NCBI GenBank assembly: GCA_045638525.1
Contig: JAZUBQ010000005.1
Location: 186,001-250,000, forward strand
DNA from: SIG452 sp045638525
GTDB lineage: Bacteria; Bacillota; Clostridia; UMGS1840
Length of the DNA: 64,000 nucleotides
Direction: 5' to 3'
A model generated the notes under the pieces. That model was not told the DNA's origin and searched no databases. It worked only from the letters and a program-made list of their open reading frames with translations. The position numbers and the translations under genes were made by a program. How positions within the stretch are numbered: the stretch's first letter is position 1; every line of letters starts with the position of its first letter. This document shows positions 23,397-31,618 of the stretch, piece after piece.

Positions 23397-24464
23397 ATGA
23401 AACAAAAAGAGCTCACTCGCAACCTACTGCTAACACATTACGAAAAATATCCAAAACTTCAGCTGCAAGATATTTTTAAATATCTTCATCAAAGCTGTTT
23501 TGGATGTGAGCATATGGTTTCTTCCTTAGAAAACGCCATTGATTATATCAACCAGGAAGCAAAAACGATGCAAACATTTGATCAAACGCTGATGGAACCG
23601 CTCGACGGTGCCTACAGTCGTGTTCATCTCGGTTATCTAAAACACAGTCTTAGTGCAACCACTCTTGGAAAACTCTTTTACGAGTCTGCAAAATCCGAAC
23701 ATAAAACCCAAATAAATCCGGATGAAAAACTACAAATTGTAAAAGAACTTATCCAAGAAAACAAGCTTCCCTTTTTGGTTTCAGAATTCGAAAAATCTGC
23801 TCAGGAATGGAAAGAAAACGGATATCCCGCCTTACATCATTCCGAAATTTTTAAAGAATACTATCATCCGTCATATCGTGTGATTGCAAACCAATATATT
23901 CCCTTTCTGCCATTTTTCGCTATCTTAGATTCTCTTCCAAAAGACAAAAAAACGATTATTGCGATTGAAGGTGGCAGTGCAAGCGGAAAAACCACATTGG
24001 GAGGAATTTTAAAAACTCTTTACGACTGTACCATATTTCATACCGATGACTTCTTTTTACGTCCCGAACAACGAACACCACAGCGGTATGCGCAAATTGG
24101 CGGAAATATTGACCGTGAACGTTTTTTGGAAAGCGTGTTACTACCACTAAAAAATAATGAGTCAATCCAATACCAAAGATTCAATTGTTCTAATATGGAA
24201 CTTTCCCCACCAAAACTCATTCTACCAAAAAATCTTGTCATTGTTGAAGGAGCCTACTCCATGCATCCGGAATTTGAAAATTTCTATGACTTCTCTGTAT
24301 TTTTAGATATTGATTCCAATCTGCAAAAAAAGCGAATTTTAAAACGAAATTCCCCGGAATTTGCAACACAGTTTTTTGAAAAATGGATTCCGATGGAGGA
24401 AACTTATTTTTCAAAAACCGACATAAAAAATCGTTGCAATCTTATCCTTCCCATTACAGAATAA
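23397..24464 (+). CDS. Two-domain P-loop kinase (uridine-kinase-like) with unknown N-terminal domain
   Basis: A 355-residue protein. The C-terminal half (about 185-355) is a uridine kinase/phosphoribulokinase-like NTPase with Walker A IEGGSASGKTTL, a TIFHTDDFFLRPEQR segment like the substrate loop of uridine kinases, GNIDRERF and LVIVEGAYSMHPEF. The N-terminal roughly 175 residues (LQDIFKYLHQSCFGCEHMV, AYSRVHLGYL) belong to no family I can name. Start at 23397 with GGAG upstream. Co-transcription with an ECF S component suggests that it traps the imported compound as a phosphate. Single-domain Udk is about 205 residues, so this is clearly different. Confidence 0.8.
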   Translation: MKQKELTRNLLLTHYEKYPKLQLQDIFKYLHQSCFGCEHMVSSLENAIDYINQEAKTMQTFDQTLMEPLDGAYSRVHLGYLKHSLSATTLGKLFYESAKSEHKTQINPDEKLQIVKELIQENKLPFLVSEFEKSAQEWKENGYPALHHSEIFKEYYHPSYRVIANQYIPFLPFFAILDSLPKDKKTIIAIEGGSASGKTTLGGILKTLYDCTIFHTDDFFLRPEQRTPQRYAQIGGNIDRERFLESVLLPLKNNESIQYQRFNCSNMELSPPKLILPKNLVIVEGAYSMHPEFENFYDFSVFLDIDSNLQKKRILKRNSPEFATQFFEKWIPMEETYFSKTDIKNRCNLILPITE

Positions 24465-24472
24465 CTTCTTTT

Positions 24473-24500
24473 AAGCACACTTCGGTGTGCTTATTTTTTT
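24473..24500. terminator. Terminator with TTCG tetraloop
   Basis: AAGCACAC-TTCG-GTGTGCTT followed by ATTTTTTT; it ends the kinase gene and abuts the convergent peptidase gene. Confidence 0.92.
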
Positions 24501-25650
24501 AAATATATAAGCAAATTGCCGCTATTCTTTTTGCAGATTCTTTGAGTGACGAAATTCCGGAACATTCGTCTTTTGAATGAATCTTTGTAAACTCAACGCC
24601 AATGGAATCCAATGTAGGAATCCCATACTGCGTGGTATACGCCGCATCTGAACCGCTTGGTGTCAGACGAGGTGAAAGTTTTGGTAAATTGGTTAACTCA
24701 AAAATCTCATTTACTTTTTCCAGCAAGTTAAGGTTTCTATCAACCAGCTCCATCGCATCTCTGAGGCTTTCTAAAACAAGTTCGCAAGTTGTTCCTTCCA
24801 CCCAGGAATGGTCCGCAACCCTTTGAGCAATCTTTTTCACTTCTAACAATTCATCATTATTTGCAAATCTAAAATCTACCATAACGACACATTTTGCCGG
24901 AACCGTATTGATTGCTGTTCCACCTGAAACGATACCGCAATTTGCGGTAATTCCGTTTTTATCCTTATATTTTTCCAATTCAAGAACTTTATATGCCGCC
25001 TCGGTGACTGCACTTACACCATCAAAGCAACTTGCAGCATGTGCAGCTTTTCCTGTAATATGAAAAACATATTTTGCAATTCCCTTTCTTTGCACCACAG
25101 TTGTACCGGTAATAGACGGCTCGCAATTCAAAAACGCAATCGCATCTTTGGCACATTCGCACATAAACTGAACGGTAGTTTTATCACTGCCCACACTGCT
25201 CGTTTCTTCATCGGACTGCAATATCAACTTGATGGGACGGGTGCGATATCCCGCTTCGTAAAGAACAGCCATCGCAAAAAAAGCTGCTATGATTCCGCCC
25301 TTGCAATCAGCAACTCCGGGACCATAAATCTTTTCTTCATCAATTTTCACACAAGGATATCCGAACAGTCCCACAGGATGAACTGTGTCAAGATGTCCCG
25401 AAAGGCACACAGGAGCTTCTTTTGCGTCAGGATTCATGGTAATACAGATACAGTCACCGGAAACTTTTTGTTCTTGTCTTTCTATGCTCCAACCGTATGC
25501 CTTCGCTTTTTCTACGATATAATTACCGGCAGCATCCACCCCTTGTTTATCATCTGTAGGGCTTTCGATTTCGCAAAATTCTTTCCAATAACCGATATAC
25601 TGTTCTTCCATTTCATCAATTTTCTTACACAAAAGATTATAATCTATCAT
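24499..25650 (-). CDS. M20-family metallopeptidase
   Basis: A 383-residue zinc hydrolase of the ArgE/DapE/carboxypeptidase G2 group. Metal ligands are visible in LSGHLDTVHP, GPGVADCKGG, QSDEETSSVGS, FLNCEPSI and FTKIHSKDEC. The central dimerisation (lid) domain lies at about 190-290. The substrate is an N-acyl amino acid or a dipeptide; it cannot be narrowed from sequence. It follows a polysaccharide deacetylase gene on the same strand after about 40 bases. Confidence 0.92.
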   Translation of the reverse strand: MIDYNLLCKKIDEMEEQYIGYWKEFCEIESPTDDKQGVDAAGNYIVEKAKAYGWSIERQEQKVSGDCICITMNPDAKEAPVCLSGHLDTVHPVGLFGYPCVKIDEEKIYGPGVADCKGGIIAAFFAMAVLYEAGYRTRPIKLILQSDEETSSVGSDKTTVQFMCECAKDAIAFLNCEPSITGTTVVQRKGIAKYVFHITGKAAHAASCFDGVSAVTEAAYKVLELEKYKDKNGITANCGIVSGGTAINTVPAKCVVMVDFRFANNDELLEVKKIAQRVADHSWVEGTTCELVLESLRDAMELVDRNLNLLEKVNEIFELTNLPKLSPRLTPSGSDAAYTTQYGIPTLDSIGVEFTKIHSKDECSGISSLKESAKRIAAICLYI

Positions 25651-25692
25651 CCGTTTGCTTCTCCTTTTTCTCCATCATATGCAGAAAAATCG

Positions 25693-26523
25693 TTACCCTT
25701 TGATATGTAAAGTTTCTCCTGCTTTTATACAGTACGCCTCGCCGTTAACATCAACCCAAACATCAATACTTGAGGGGTTGTGTACCATCTTTTTATCGTA
25801 GCTTTTCTGTAATCTTTCATAAGCCTTAACATAGTCATAAACTTCAATGTTGGTAGCATACCAGATATGGTCGTGACCGCCGGCATATGCGGCAAATTTT
25901 TCAATAACATCCCAATTATCGTCATTGTCAAATTCGTAACTGTGTCCCCACAAATAAAACATTTCAGCATTGTGATGCTTGTTCGTGGTTTCAACAAATT
26001 TTGTGATCAATTCTTCCAGTCTTGCATCTTTATGATGACAAGTAGGATGAAGCGTCAACCAGTTTTCCGGAAAGTTAAACTTATAGGTAGATTTCACTGT
26101 TCTTGCATATGCAATCTGACATTTGTCAAGAATATCCACAACGGTGTCATTATAGGTTCCAAAAGGATATGCCATACCTCTGGCGATAACACCGTAATTT
26201 GTTTCGATTGATTTTCTGTCTTCGGTGATTTCATAGATAATTTCGGTAGTGTCCAATCTCTCTAAAAAAGGATGTGTCAATGAATGAACAGCAACCTCCT
26301 GCCCGGAATTCTGATACAACTCTTGTGCTTCAGATAATTTCATTCTACCGTAAAATTTTTCACGAACCGTATCTTCAGGTACATACAAACCTGAATTAAT
26401 ATTAAAGGTTCCTTTTAAACCGTATTTGTTCATAATTTCAATTAATCTGATATCCTGAACAACCCCATCGTCATAACTTAAAGTTAAAACTTTTGTTTTT
26501 CCATCTTTTAATCTCATTTTCAT
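25693..26523 (-). CDS. Polysaccharide deacetylase family protein
   Basis: A 276-residue NodB-fold deacetylase: TLSYDDGVVQD supplies the Asp pair, HSLTHPFL the metal-binding histidines, and AYPFGTYND the third motif. It has no signal peptide and an unusual C-terminal extension (HDHIWYATNIEVYDYVKA onward, ending in a small beta module). It is thus probably an intracellular carbohydrate or amide deacetylase rather than a wall-modifying enzyme. Same strand as the M20 peptidase, possibly an operon. Confidence 0.88.
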   Translation of the reverse strand: MKMRLKDGKTKVLTLSYDDGVVQDIRLIEIMNKYGLKGTFNINSGLYVPEDTVREKFYGRMKLSEAQELYQNSGQEVAVHSLTHPFLERLDTTEIIYEITEDRKSIETNYGVIARGMAYPFGTYNDTVVDILDKCQIAYARTVKSTYKFNFPENWLTLHPTCHHKDARLEELITKFVETTNKHHNAEMFYLWGHSYEFDNDDNWDVIEKFAAYAGGHDHIWYATNIEVYDYVKAYERLQKSYDKKMVHNPSSIDVWVDVNGEAYCIKAGETLHIKG

Positions 26524-26605
26524 TGTTTCTTCCTCTTTTCTACAATTTGATTCTTGTTTTTCACAAAATTACCGCTCGTATCAAAAGCGATGTTTCCTAT
26601 TATAC

Positions 26606-26625
26606 GGGCGATTCGTGAATCGCCC
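26606..26625. repeat. Short intergenic palindrome
   Basis: GGGCGATTC-GT-GAATCGCCC, a 9-bp perfect stem in a roughly 195-base gap without a gene. The sequence GGGCGATTCGTGAATCGCCC resembles short dispersed repeats known from many genomes; its copy number here cannot be counted from one window. Confidence 0.55.
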
Positions 26626-26718
26626 CTGCAATTTCTATTCATTTTTTCAATAACTGTGGGAATATTGAATTTTTTTATTTGGTAGCACAAACTTTTTCAA
26701 ATGGACACAAGTTAAAAG

Positions 26719-26823
26719 TTATTCCTTATTATGAAACATAAATGTTGCAACAGGAACTATAATGGCAATTACTAACCAAGCACTAAAATTCCTAAACTTC
26801 TCCCTCTTAAATATACGAACCAT
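26719..26823 (-). CDS. 34-residue single-pass membrane peptide
   Basis: A small gene whose ATG directly follows the TGA of the zinc-ribbon gene (TGAATG, 26821-26826), so it should be translated by re-initiation. The product has a basic N-terminus (VRIFKREKFRNFS) and one hydrophobic segment (WLVIAIIVPVATFMF), then a short polar tail, giving a typical type II small membrane protein. No family is known to me. The coupling and composition make it plausible, but the length gives limited statistical weight. Confidence 0.55.
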   Translation of the reverse strand: MVRIFKREKFRNFSAWLVIAIIVPVATFMFHNKE

Positions 26824-27111
26824 TCATTTGTCATAATATTTATATCCACAAAAAGGACATTTTGGATAATCGCAATCGTGCTTCTTTCCACACTGTGGAC
26901 ATTGAGTTTGTGCTATATCATTCTCTTGATATTCAGTATGATAAAATTCTATTTTTCCACATTTAGCACATGAATATATATCAACTTCCATTGCTCCTGC
27001 AATTAAATTGGATAAATCTCCTAAAAACCATCCAGTTTCTCCTAACTGAATTTTCTTTGTGCCACTGTACTTCATTTCATTATTGCATCTTAAACATTCC
27101 AATTTTTTCAT
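26824..27111 (-). CDS. Zinc-ribbon protein
   Basis: A 95-residue protein with three CxxC pairs: CLRCNNEM near the N-terminus, CAKCGK in the middle, and CPQCGKKHDCDYPKCPFCGY at the end. A central glycine-rich segment (GETGWFLGDLSNLIAGAMEVD) resembles nucleic acid-binding-type zinc ribbon proteins with a hydrophobic middle. It is probably a small metal-binding protein of unknown role. AAGGAGTTGC precedes the ATG. It is coupled to the 34-residue membrane peptide. Confidence 0.82.
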   Translation of the reverse strand: MKKLECLRCNNEMKYSGTKKIQLGETGWFLGDLSNLIAGAMEVDIYSCAKCGKIEFYHTEYQENDIAQTQCPQCGKKHDCDYPKCPFCGYKYYDK

Positions 27112-27266
27112 AATGCAACTCCTTTTTTAGAATCATTCGACAAAGCTCATGTCAATTAGTTGATATGCAAACTGTAGTTACTCGATATGTCATAAATCTC
27201 GCTATTTATGGGAAACATATATACCGTTTCCAATCTATATAGCATAATATCTTTCCATACTTTTTA

Positions 27267-27437
27267 GCTAAATTTTGAGCTAAGGCTCAAAGCTAAATTA
27301 TTCCGCTTTGCTCCATAGCTAAATAACTCCTTCGGAGTAGCTAAATTAAATTCGCCTGTTAGCTGACCATAGGTCAATTTAGCTACGAAGTAATTTAGCG
27401 TGCGTTTGCACATTTAGCTTGCGATAGCGAATTTAGC
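27267..27437. repeat. Mirrored GCTAAAT / ATTTAGC repeat array
   Basis: Eight copies of a heptamer occur: GCTAAAT at 27267, 27292, 27318 and 27340, then its reverse complement ATTTAGC at 27377, 27393, 27412 and 27431. Between copies are 9-30 base words, several of them palindromic (TTTGAGC-TAAG-GCTCAAA, ACTCC-TTC-GGAGT, TGACC-ATA-GGTCA, GTGC-GTTT-GCAC). The whole block is an inverted arrangement about a centre near 27360 and could fold into a branched structure. There is no gene inside. It differs from CRISPR in having no constant long repeat or constant spacer length. Confidence 0.8.
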
Positions 27438-27438
27438 T

Positions 27439-27467
27439 GAATAGATTTAACTTTGTTAAATCTATTC
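27439..27467. other. 13-bp perfect hairpin next to the repeat array
   Basis: GAATAGATTTAAC-TTT-GTTAAATCTATTC, a perfect 13-bp stem with a 3-base loop directly following the last ATTTAGC. No T run follows on either strand, so it is not a standard terminator. Confidence 0.75.
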
Positions 27468-27522
27468 TATCACATATTGCTATAATTTTCAAGAAAAAAA
27501 GACATTTTTCATCCAAAAGGAT

Positions 27523-27551
27523 TTGACAAGTTTTTTAATTGGTGATATACT
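27523..27551 (+). promoter_or_regulatory. Promoter of the Mrp-like gene
   Basis: TTGACA (27523-27528), 17 bases, TATACT (27546-27551); start codon 42 bases downstream. Confidence 0.9.
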
Positions 27552-27592
27552 AAAAACAGACAAAATTTTTTTAATCTGAAAGGACGATTTCA

Positions 27593-28426
27593 ATGAGCGA
27601 AAATTGTACTCACGATTGCAGCAGTTGTCAGGAAAACTGTGCATCCCGTGATCCGAAAAGTTTTTTAGAAAAACCACACACACTTTCCAACATTAAGAAA
27701 GTCATCGGTGTTGTCAGCGGAAAAGGTGGCGTTGGAAAATCTTTAGTTACCTCTTTAATGGCAATCACATCTCGCAAATGCGGTTATGAAACTGCAGTTT
27801 TAGATGCAGATATTACCGGGCCATCCATCCCCAAAGTGTTTGGACTGACCGAACAAGCTCACGGTGATGAAGTGGGAATGTATCCGGTTATGACCAAAAC
27901 CGGCATCAAAACCATTTCCATCAATTCCCTGCTTCCCGATGCAACCGAGCCGGTTGTATGGCGTGGTCCTGTGATTGGCGGTGCGGTGAAACAATTCTGG
28001 ACTGATGTGGTATGGAAAGATGTAGACTTTATGTTTATTGATATGCCTCCCGGAACCGGCGATGTGGCTTTGACTGTATTTCAGTCTATCCCTGTGGACG
28101 GCATTATTATTGTGACCACTCCTCAGGACTTGGTTTCCATGATTGTAACCAAAGCAGTAAAAATGGCACAGTTGATGAATATTCCCATTATTGGTCTGGT
28201 GGAAAATTACAGTTATCTGGAATGTCCTGATTGCGGCAAAAAGATTTCGGTATTTGGCGAAAGTCACATTGATGACATCGCAGAAACTTTTGGGATTCCC
28301 GTACTGGAAAAATTGCCCATCGACCCCAAAGTTGCATCCCTTTGTGATGCAGGTAATCTGGAAGATGCTGATTTGGATTTCTTCCACAATATGAAGCCTC
28401 TTTTAGATGCTATGGCAAAACAATAA
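27593..28426 (+). CDS. Mrp/NBP35-family ATP-binding protein
   Basis: A 277-residue P-loop ATPase of the ApbC/Mrp/Nbp35 group that carries Fe-S clusters. An N-terminal cysteine cluster (CTHDCSSCQENC) is followed by the deviant Walker A VVSGKGGVGKSLVTSL, the DADITGPSIPKVFG motif, the DMPPGTGDVALT Walker B region and a CPDCGK pair near residue 210 that would bridge a dimeric cluster. It is a single-gene unit with a good promoter and terminator. It probably acts as a scaffold or carrier in Fe-S protein maturation. Confidence 0.95.
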   Translation: MSENCTHDCSSCQENCASRDPKSFLEKPHTLSNIKKVIGVVSGKGGVGKSLVTSLMAITSRKCGYETAVLDADITGPSIPKVFGLTEQAHGDEVGMYPVMTKTGIKTISINSLLPDATEPVVWRGPVIGGAVKQFWTDVVWKDVDFMFIDMPPGTGDVALTVFQSIPVDGIIIVTTPQDLVSMIVTKAVKMAQLMNIPIIGLVENYSYLECPDCGKKISVFGESHIDDIAETFGIPVLEKLPIDPKVASLCDAGNLEDADLDFFHNMKPLLDAMAKQ

Positions 28427-28441
28427 ATAACAAAAACACAC

Positions 28442-28482
28442 AAAAAGACGGTAAAATTCTCTTGTAATTTTACCGTCTTTTT
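28442..28482. terminator. Terminator of the Mrp-like gene
   Basis: AAAGACGGTAAAATT / AATTTTACCGTCTTT with an 8-base loop, followed by T runs. Confidence 0.92.
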
Positions 28483-28511
28483 CATACATAAAATTCAAAT
28501 GAATGTTTTAA

Positions 28512-28664
28512 TTACTTATTTTTCTGTTCTTCCTGAAGCTTTGCAAACTGTTCTTTCGCTTCTTCATTGGCTTCCGAAACAGAATATTTTCCGCAATTGG
28601 GGCACAAAATGGTGTCCGCACGGCGTTCAAAGATAAATTGGCATTGAGAGCATTGGTAAATCAT
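28512..28664 (-). CDS. 50-residue zinc-ribbon protein
   Basis: A short gene encoding MIYQCSQCQFIFERR, a CPNCGK pair at about residue 21 and a charged helical tail (EANEEAKEQFAKLQEEQKNK). The CxxC...CxxC pattern is like rubredoxin-like or FmdB-type zinc ribbons. AAAAAGGAG is 6 bases before the chosen ATG; an ATG two codons earlier overlaps the ribosome site. It lies downstream of the decarboxylase gene on the same strand and could be the end of that long operon. Confidence 0.75.
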   Translation of the reverse strand: MIYQCSQCQFIFERRADTILCPNCGKYSVSEANEEAKEQFAKLQEEQKNK

Positions 28665-28779
28665 CGGCATCTCCTTTTTGGTTTCACGTATAAAGCATTT
28701 TGAACAGTAAATATTATATCACACTTCTCTTGAATTTGCAAGATTTTTTTCTTAATTTTACAGATTTTTCAAAAATGAT

Positions 28780-30063
28780 TTACTTCACCACTTCCACAAA
28801 GTCTTGTTCCATCCAGAAACAAGCTTCTTCGGTGATGATTTCTCCGATGGTTACAATGGGAACACAAGGCGGAAACCGAGTGATATTTTCTTTGGAAACT
28901 CGTCCGATTGCCTGATGTTTTGGAACAACTTCACCTTCTGCAAAATACGCTTCTCTGGGAGATAACGCTTGTTGCAAATGAAGAATGGGGATTTTATTTT
29001 TCTCCTTTGGCTCATTTTTTTGATCTTTTTGAATAGAAAGATTCAAGAACGCTTTTTGTAGCCGTTTTATTTCTTCTATGGTATTACAAGGTGAAAACAT
29101 CAAAAGCAGATTATTGGCAAACACGCCTTCCACATAAATTGCTTCTTTTTGTTCCAACTCTGTTTGAATTTTTGTTGCAGATAAATTGGATTCATCACAG
29201 TTGATAAGCAATTTATATGGGTCATCAATTTCCAATACCAGAAGTGGGGTTTTTTGAATCAACCAATCTTTAAATTCCTTAATTTTATAAAGAATCTCAT
29301 CATTTTCGTACAAGGTTTTTCCATAAATCCCCGCATAATCCAAAGAGGACAAAATCGGATAGGACGGACTGGTGGTTGTCACCATATTGATAGCGTTTTT
29401 TATCTTCTCTTTGGAAATTTTTTTGGTGTTCAGAGCTAAAATTGCCCCCTGATTTAACGTCGGCATCGTTTTATGAAAACTTAAAACTGTTACATCCGAA
29501 CTTTTATTTCCGAGTTTTTTTAGTAAATCGCAAAAATAAAAATGAGCACCGTGGGATTCATCTTGCACCAATACGGCATCCCCCACCACTTCCCGGATTT
29601 TTGTCATATCCGACACTTGACCGTAGTAAGTGGGTGAAGTAACAACCACTGTTTTTTCACCATCATAAGAAATATCTTCTGCCGAAATGGGGTAAGGAAT
29701 TCCGTAATCGATATTCATTTTGGAATAAACAAATCGCGGAATCGCTCCGGTTAAAATCAAGGCATTTAATACCGAAACATGACAATTCCGGTCCACCAAA
29801 ACCTGCTCATTTTCTTTGGTTGTGGCAAGAATACTTGCTAACATACCACTGGATGCTCCGTTGGTTAAAAAGAAAGCGGCCTGTTTGTCCAACCGTTTTG
29901 CCATTTCTTCTTCCGATGCTTTGATAATTCCTGTGGGACAACGCAAATTATCGGTACCGGATAACTCAGTAACGTCGATAATGGGAACGGGGATATTTCC
30001 TTTATGTCCCGGCATATGAAAAGATGTTTCGGAGAAATGCTTTAAATATTCGTAGATTGCCAT
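28780..30063 (-). CDS. Orn/Lys/Arg decarboxylase family PLP enzyme
   Basis: A 427-residue fold-type I PLP enzyme of the speA/cadA-like short form. SFHMPGHKGN at the N-terminus, the PTYYGQVSD and LVQDESHGAHF segments, and SFHKTMPTLNQGA with the PLP lysine define the family; a small C-terminal domain is present. Relatives decarboxylate ornithine, lysine or arginine, but the exact substrate cannot be told. The length fits the clostridial and Bacillus YaaO type. It starts 15 bases after yifB and is probably part of the long minus-strand run. Confidence 0.9.
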   Translation of the reverse strand: MAIYEYLKHFSETSFHMPGHKGNIPVPIIDVTELSGTDNLRCPTGIIKASEEEMAKRLDKQAAFFLTNGASSGMLASILATTKENEQVLVDRNCHVSVLNALILTGAIPRFVYSKMNIDYGIPYPISAEDISYDGEKTVVVTSPTYYGQVSDMTKIREVVGDAVLVQDESHGAHFYFCDLLKKLGNKSSDVTVLSFHKTMPTLNQGAILALNTKKISKEKIKNAINMVTTTSPSYPILSSLDYAGIYGKTLYENDEILYKIKEFKDWLIQKTPLLVLEIDDPYKLLINCDESNLSATKIQTELEQKEAIYVEGVFANNLLLMFSPCNTIEEIKRLQKAFLNLSIQKDQKNEPKEKNKIPILHLQQALSPREAYFAEGEVVPKHQAIGRVSKENITRFPPCVPIVTIGEIITEEACFWMEQDFVEVVK

Positions 30064-30078
30064 AGAAATATTTCCTTT

Positions 30079-31599
30079 TTAATCTGCCATCCGACGTTCG
30101 GTATCCCGATAGCTGATGGCTTCTGCCAGATGATGGAGTTCGATGTTTTCTGATTCCTCCAAATCAGCAATGGTACGGGCAACTTTGATGATTTTATCAT
30201 AGCCTCTGGCAGTTAAGCCAAGGGCTTGAAATGCTTGTTTTAAAAGTGCCTCTGCCTGCTCGGAAAGCACGCAATATTTTTTTACCAGAGGTGCTGTCAA
30301 TTCAGCATTGGTTAAAATTCCTTCCTCTGCATAACGTTTTTTCTGAATTTCACGGGCACGAATCACTCGTTTTCTGATTTCAACACTGGATTCTGCGGAC
30401 TCTTGGGAAGAAATTTCGTCATAGTTTACTGCCGGAACTTCAATCTGAATATCAATTCGATCCATCAAAGGTCCGGAAATTTTCTTCTGATAACGTTGAA
30501 TCTGATCGATGGTACAGCTACATTCTTTCACCGTAGAACCGTGATACCCGCAAGGGCACGGATTTTTCGCAGCAATAATCATAAAATTACAGGGATATTC
30601 TGCCGAACGGCTGACACGGGTCACATTAATTCTTTTATCTTCCAATGGCTGTCTTAAAACCTCCAGAGCTTCCCGTTTAAACTCCGGCAATTCATCCAAA
30701 AACAAAACACCGTTATGAGCTAATGAGATTTCACCCGGCATAGCTTTACTACCGCCGCCAATAATACTTACTGTGGATGCTGTATGATGCAGTACCCGAA
30801 ACGGACGTTTTACAAGCATGGGATTTTCTTTTGAGACCAAACCGCAAACCGAATAAATTTTGGTAACCTCCATGGATTCTTCATAGGTTAACGGTGGTAA
30901 AATTCCAGGAACACGCTTAGAAAGCATTGTTTTTCCGGAACCCGGTGTACCGCTCATTAAAATACTGTGTCCGCCGCTGCAAGCAACTTCCAACGCACGT
31001 TTGGCATTTTCCTGCCCTTTTACGTCAGCAAAATCCAATGCGGTATCCACAACCGAAAAGTCCAGCTCTTCATCCGCTTCATAAGGAGAAATAACAACCT
31101 GTCCTGTCAGAAAATCAATAATCTGACGAAGGCTTTCCGCAGGATATACCAAAATTCCGGGAACCAACGCTGCTTCTTTTGCATTTTCTTTGGGAACGAT
31201 AATCTTTTTAAATCCTTGTTTTTTTGCGTGATCTGCCATAGGCAACACACCGCTGACTCCACGGATTTCGCCCGATAAGGACAATTCCCCAAGCATCACA
31301 TACTCGTCCAAACCGCCAAGCTCAACCGAAGCGCCAAGCAACGCCACTGCCATCGGTAAATCGTAGTGAGTTCCCTCTTTTCGTACCGATGCCGGTGCCA
31401 GATTGATTGTGATTTTTTTGGCAGGAAACAAAAAGCCGGAATTTTTGATACCGCTTCTTACCCTTTCTTTGGACTCTTTAATGGCAGTATCTGCCAACCC
31501 TACCACATCATATTGAGGCAAAGCTTTTGTGATGTCTGCTTCAATATCCACAAGATAGGCATCAATTCCATTTAAACCACAGGTATAACAAGTAACCAT
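30079..31599 (-). CDS. comM: YifB/ComM-family magnesium chelatase-like AAA ATPase
   Basis: A 506-residue protein with an N-terminal ChlI-like (Lon protease-type fold) domain (to about 180), an AAA+ core with GTPGSGKTMLSKRVPG, FLDELPEFKREALEVLRQPLEDK and NPCPCGYHG signatures, and a C-terminal helical domain (LTARGYDKIIKVARTIADL). The family helicase ComM promotes branch migration in natural transformation; in Firmicutes the role is less clear. It lies 19 bases after rqcH. Confidence 0.95.
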   Translation of the reverse strand: MVTCYTCGLNGIDAYLVDIEADITKALPQYDVVGLADTAIKESKERVRSGIKNSGFLFPAKKITINLAPASVRKEGTHYDLPMAVALLGASVELGGLDEYVMLGELSLSGEIRGVSGVLPMADHAKKQGFKKIIVPKENAKEAALVPGILVYPAESLRQIIDFLTGQVVISPYEADEELDFSVVDTALDFADVKGQENAKRALEVACSGGHSILMSGTPGSGKTMLSKRVPGILPPLTYEESMEVTKIYSVCGLVSKENPMLVKRPFRVLHHTASTVSIIGGGSKAMPGEISLAHNGVLFLDELPEFKREALEVLRQPLEDKRINVTRVSRSAEYPCNFMIIAAKNPCPCGYHGSTVKECSCTIDQIQRYQKKISGPLMDRIDIQIEVPAVNYDEISSQESAESSVEIRKRVIRAREIQKKRYAEEGILTNAELTAPLVKKYCVLSEQAEALLKQAFQALGLTARGYDKIIKVARTIADLEESENIELHHLAEAISYRDTERRMAD

Positions 31600-31618
31600 A
31601 TTTTCAAATCCTTCATTT

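Noticed and set aside
27267..27437. CRISPR array
   Set aside because: The repeated unit is only 7-9 bases, orientation switches midway, spacers vary from 9 to 30 bases and are palindromic, and there are no cas genes.
27489..27683. Minus-strand frame of 64 codons at the start of the Mrp-like gene
   Set aside because: It overlaps the Mrp promoter and coding start in antisense and has no ribosome site.
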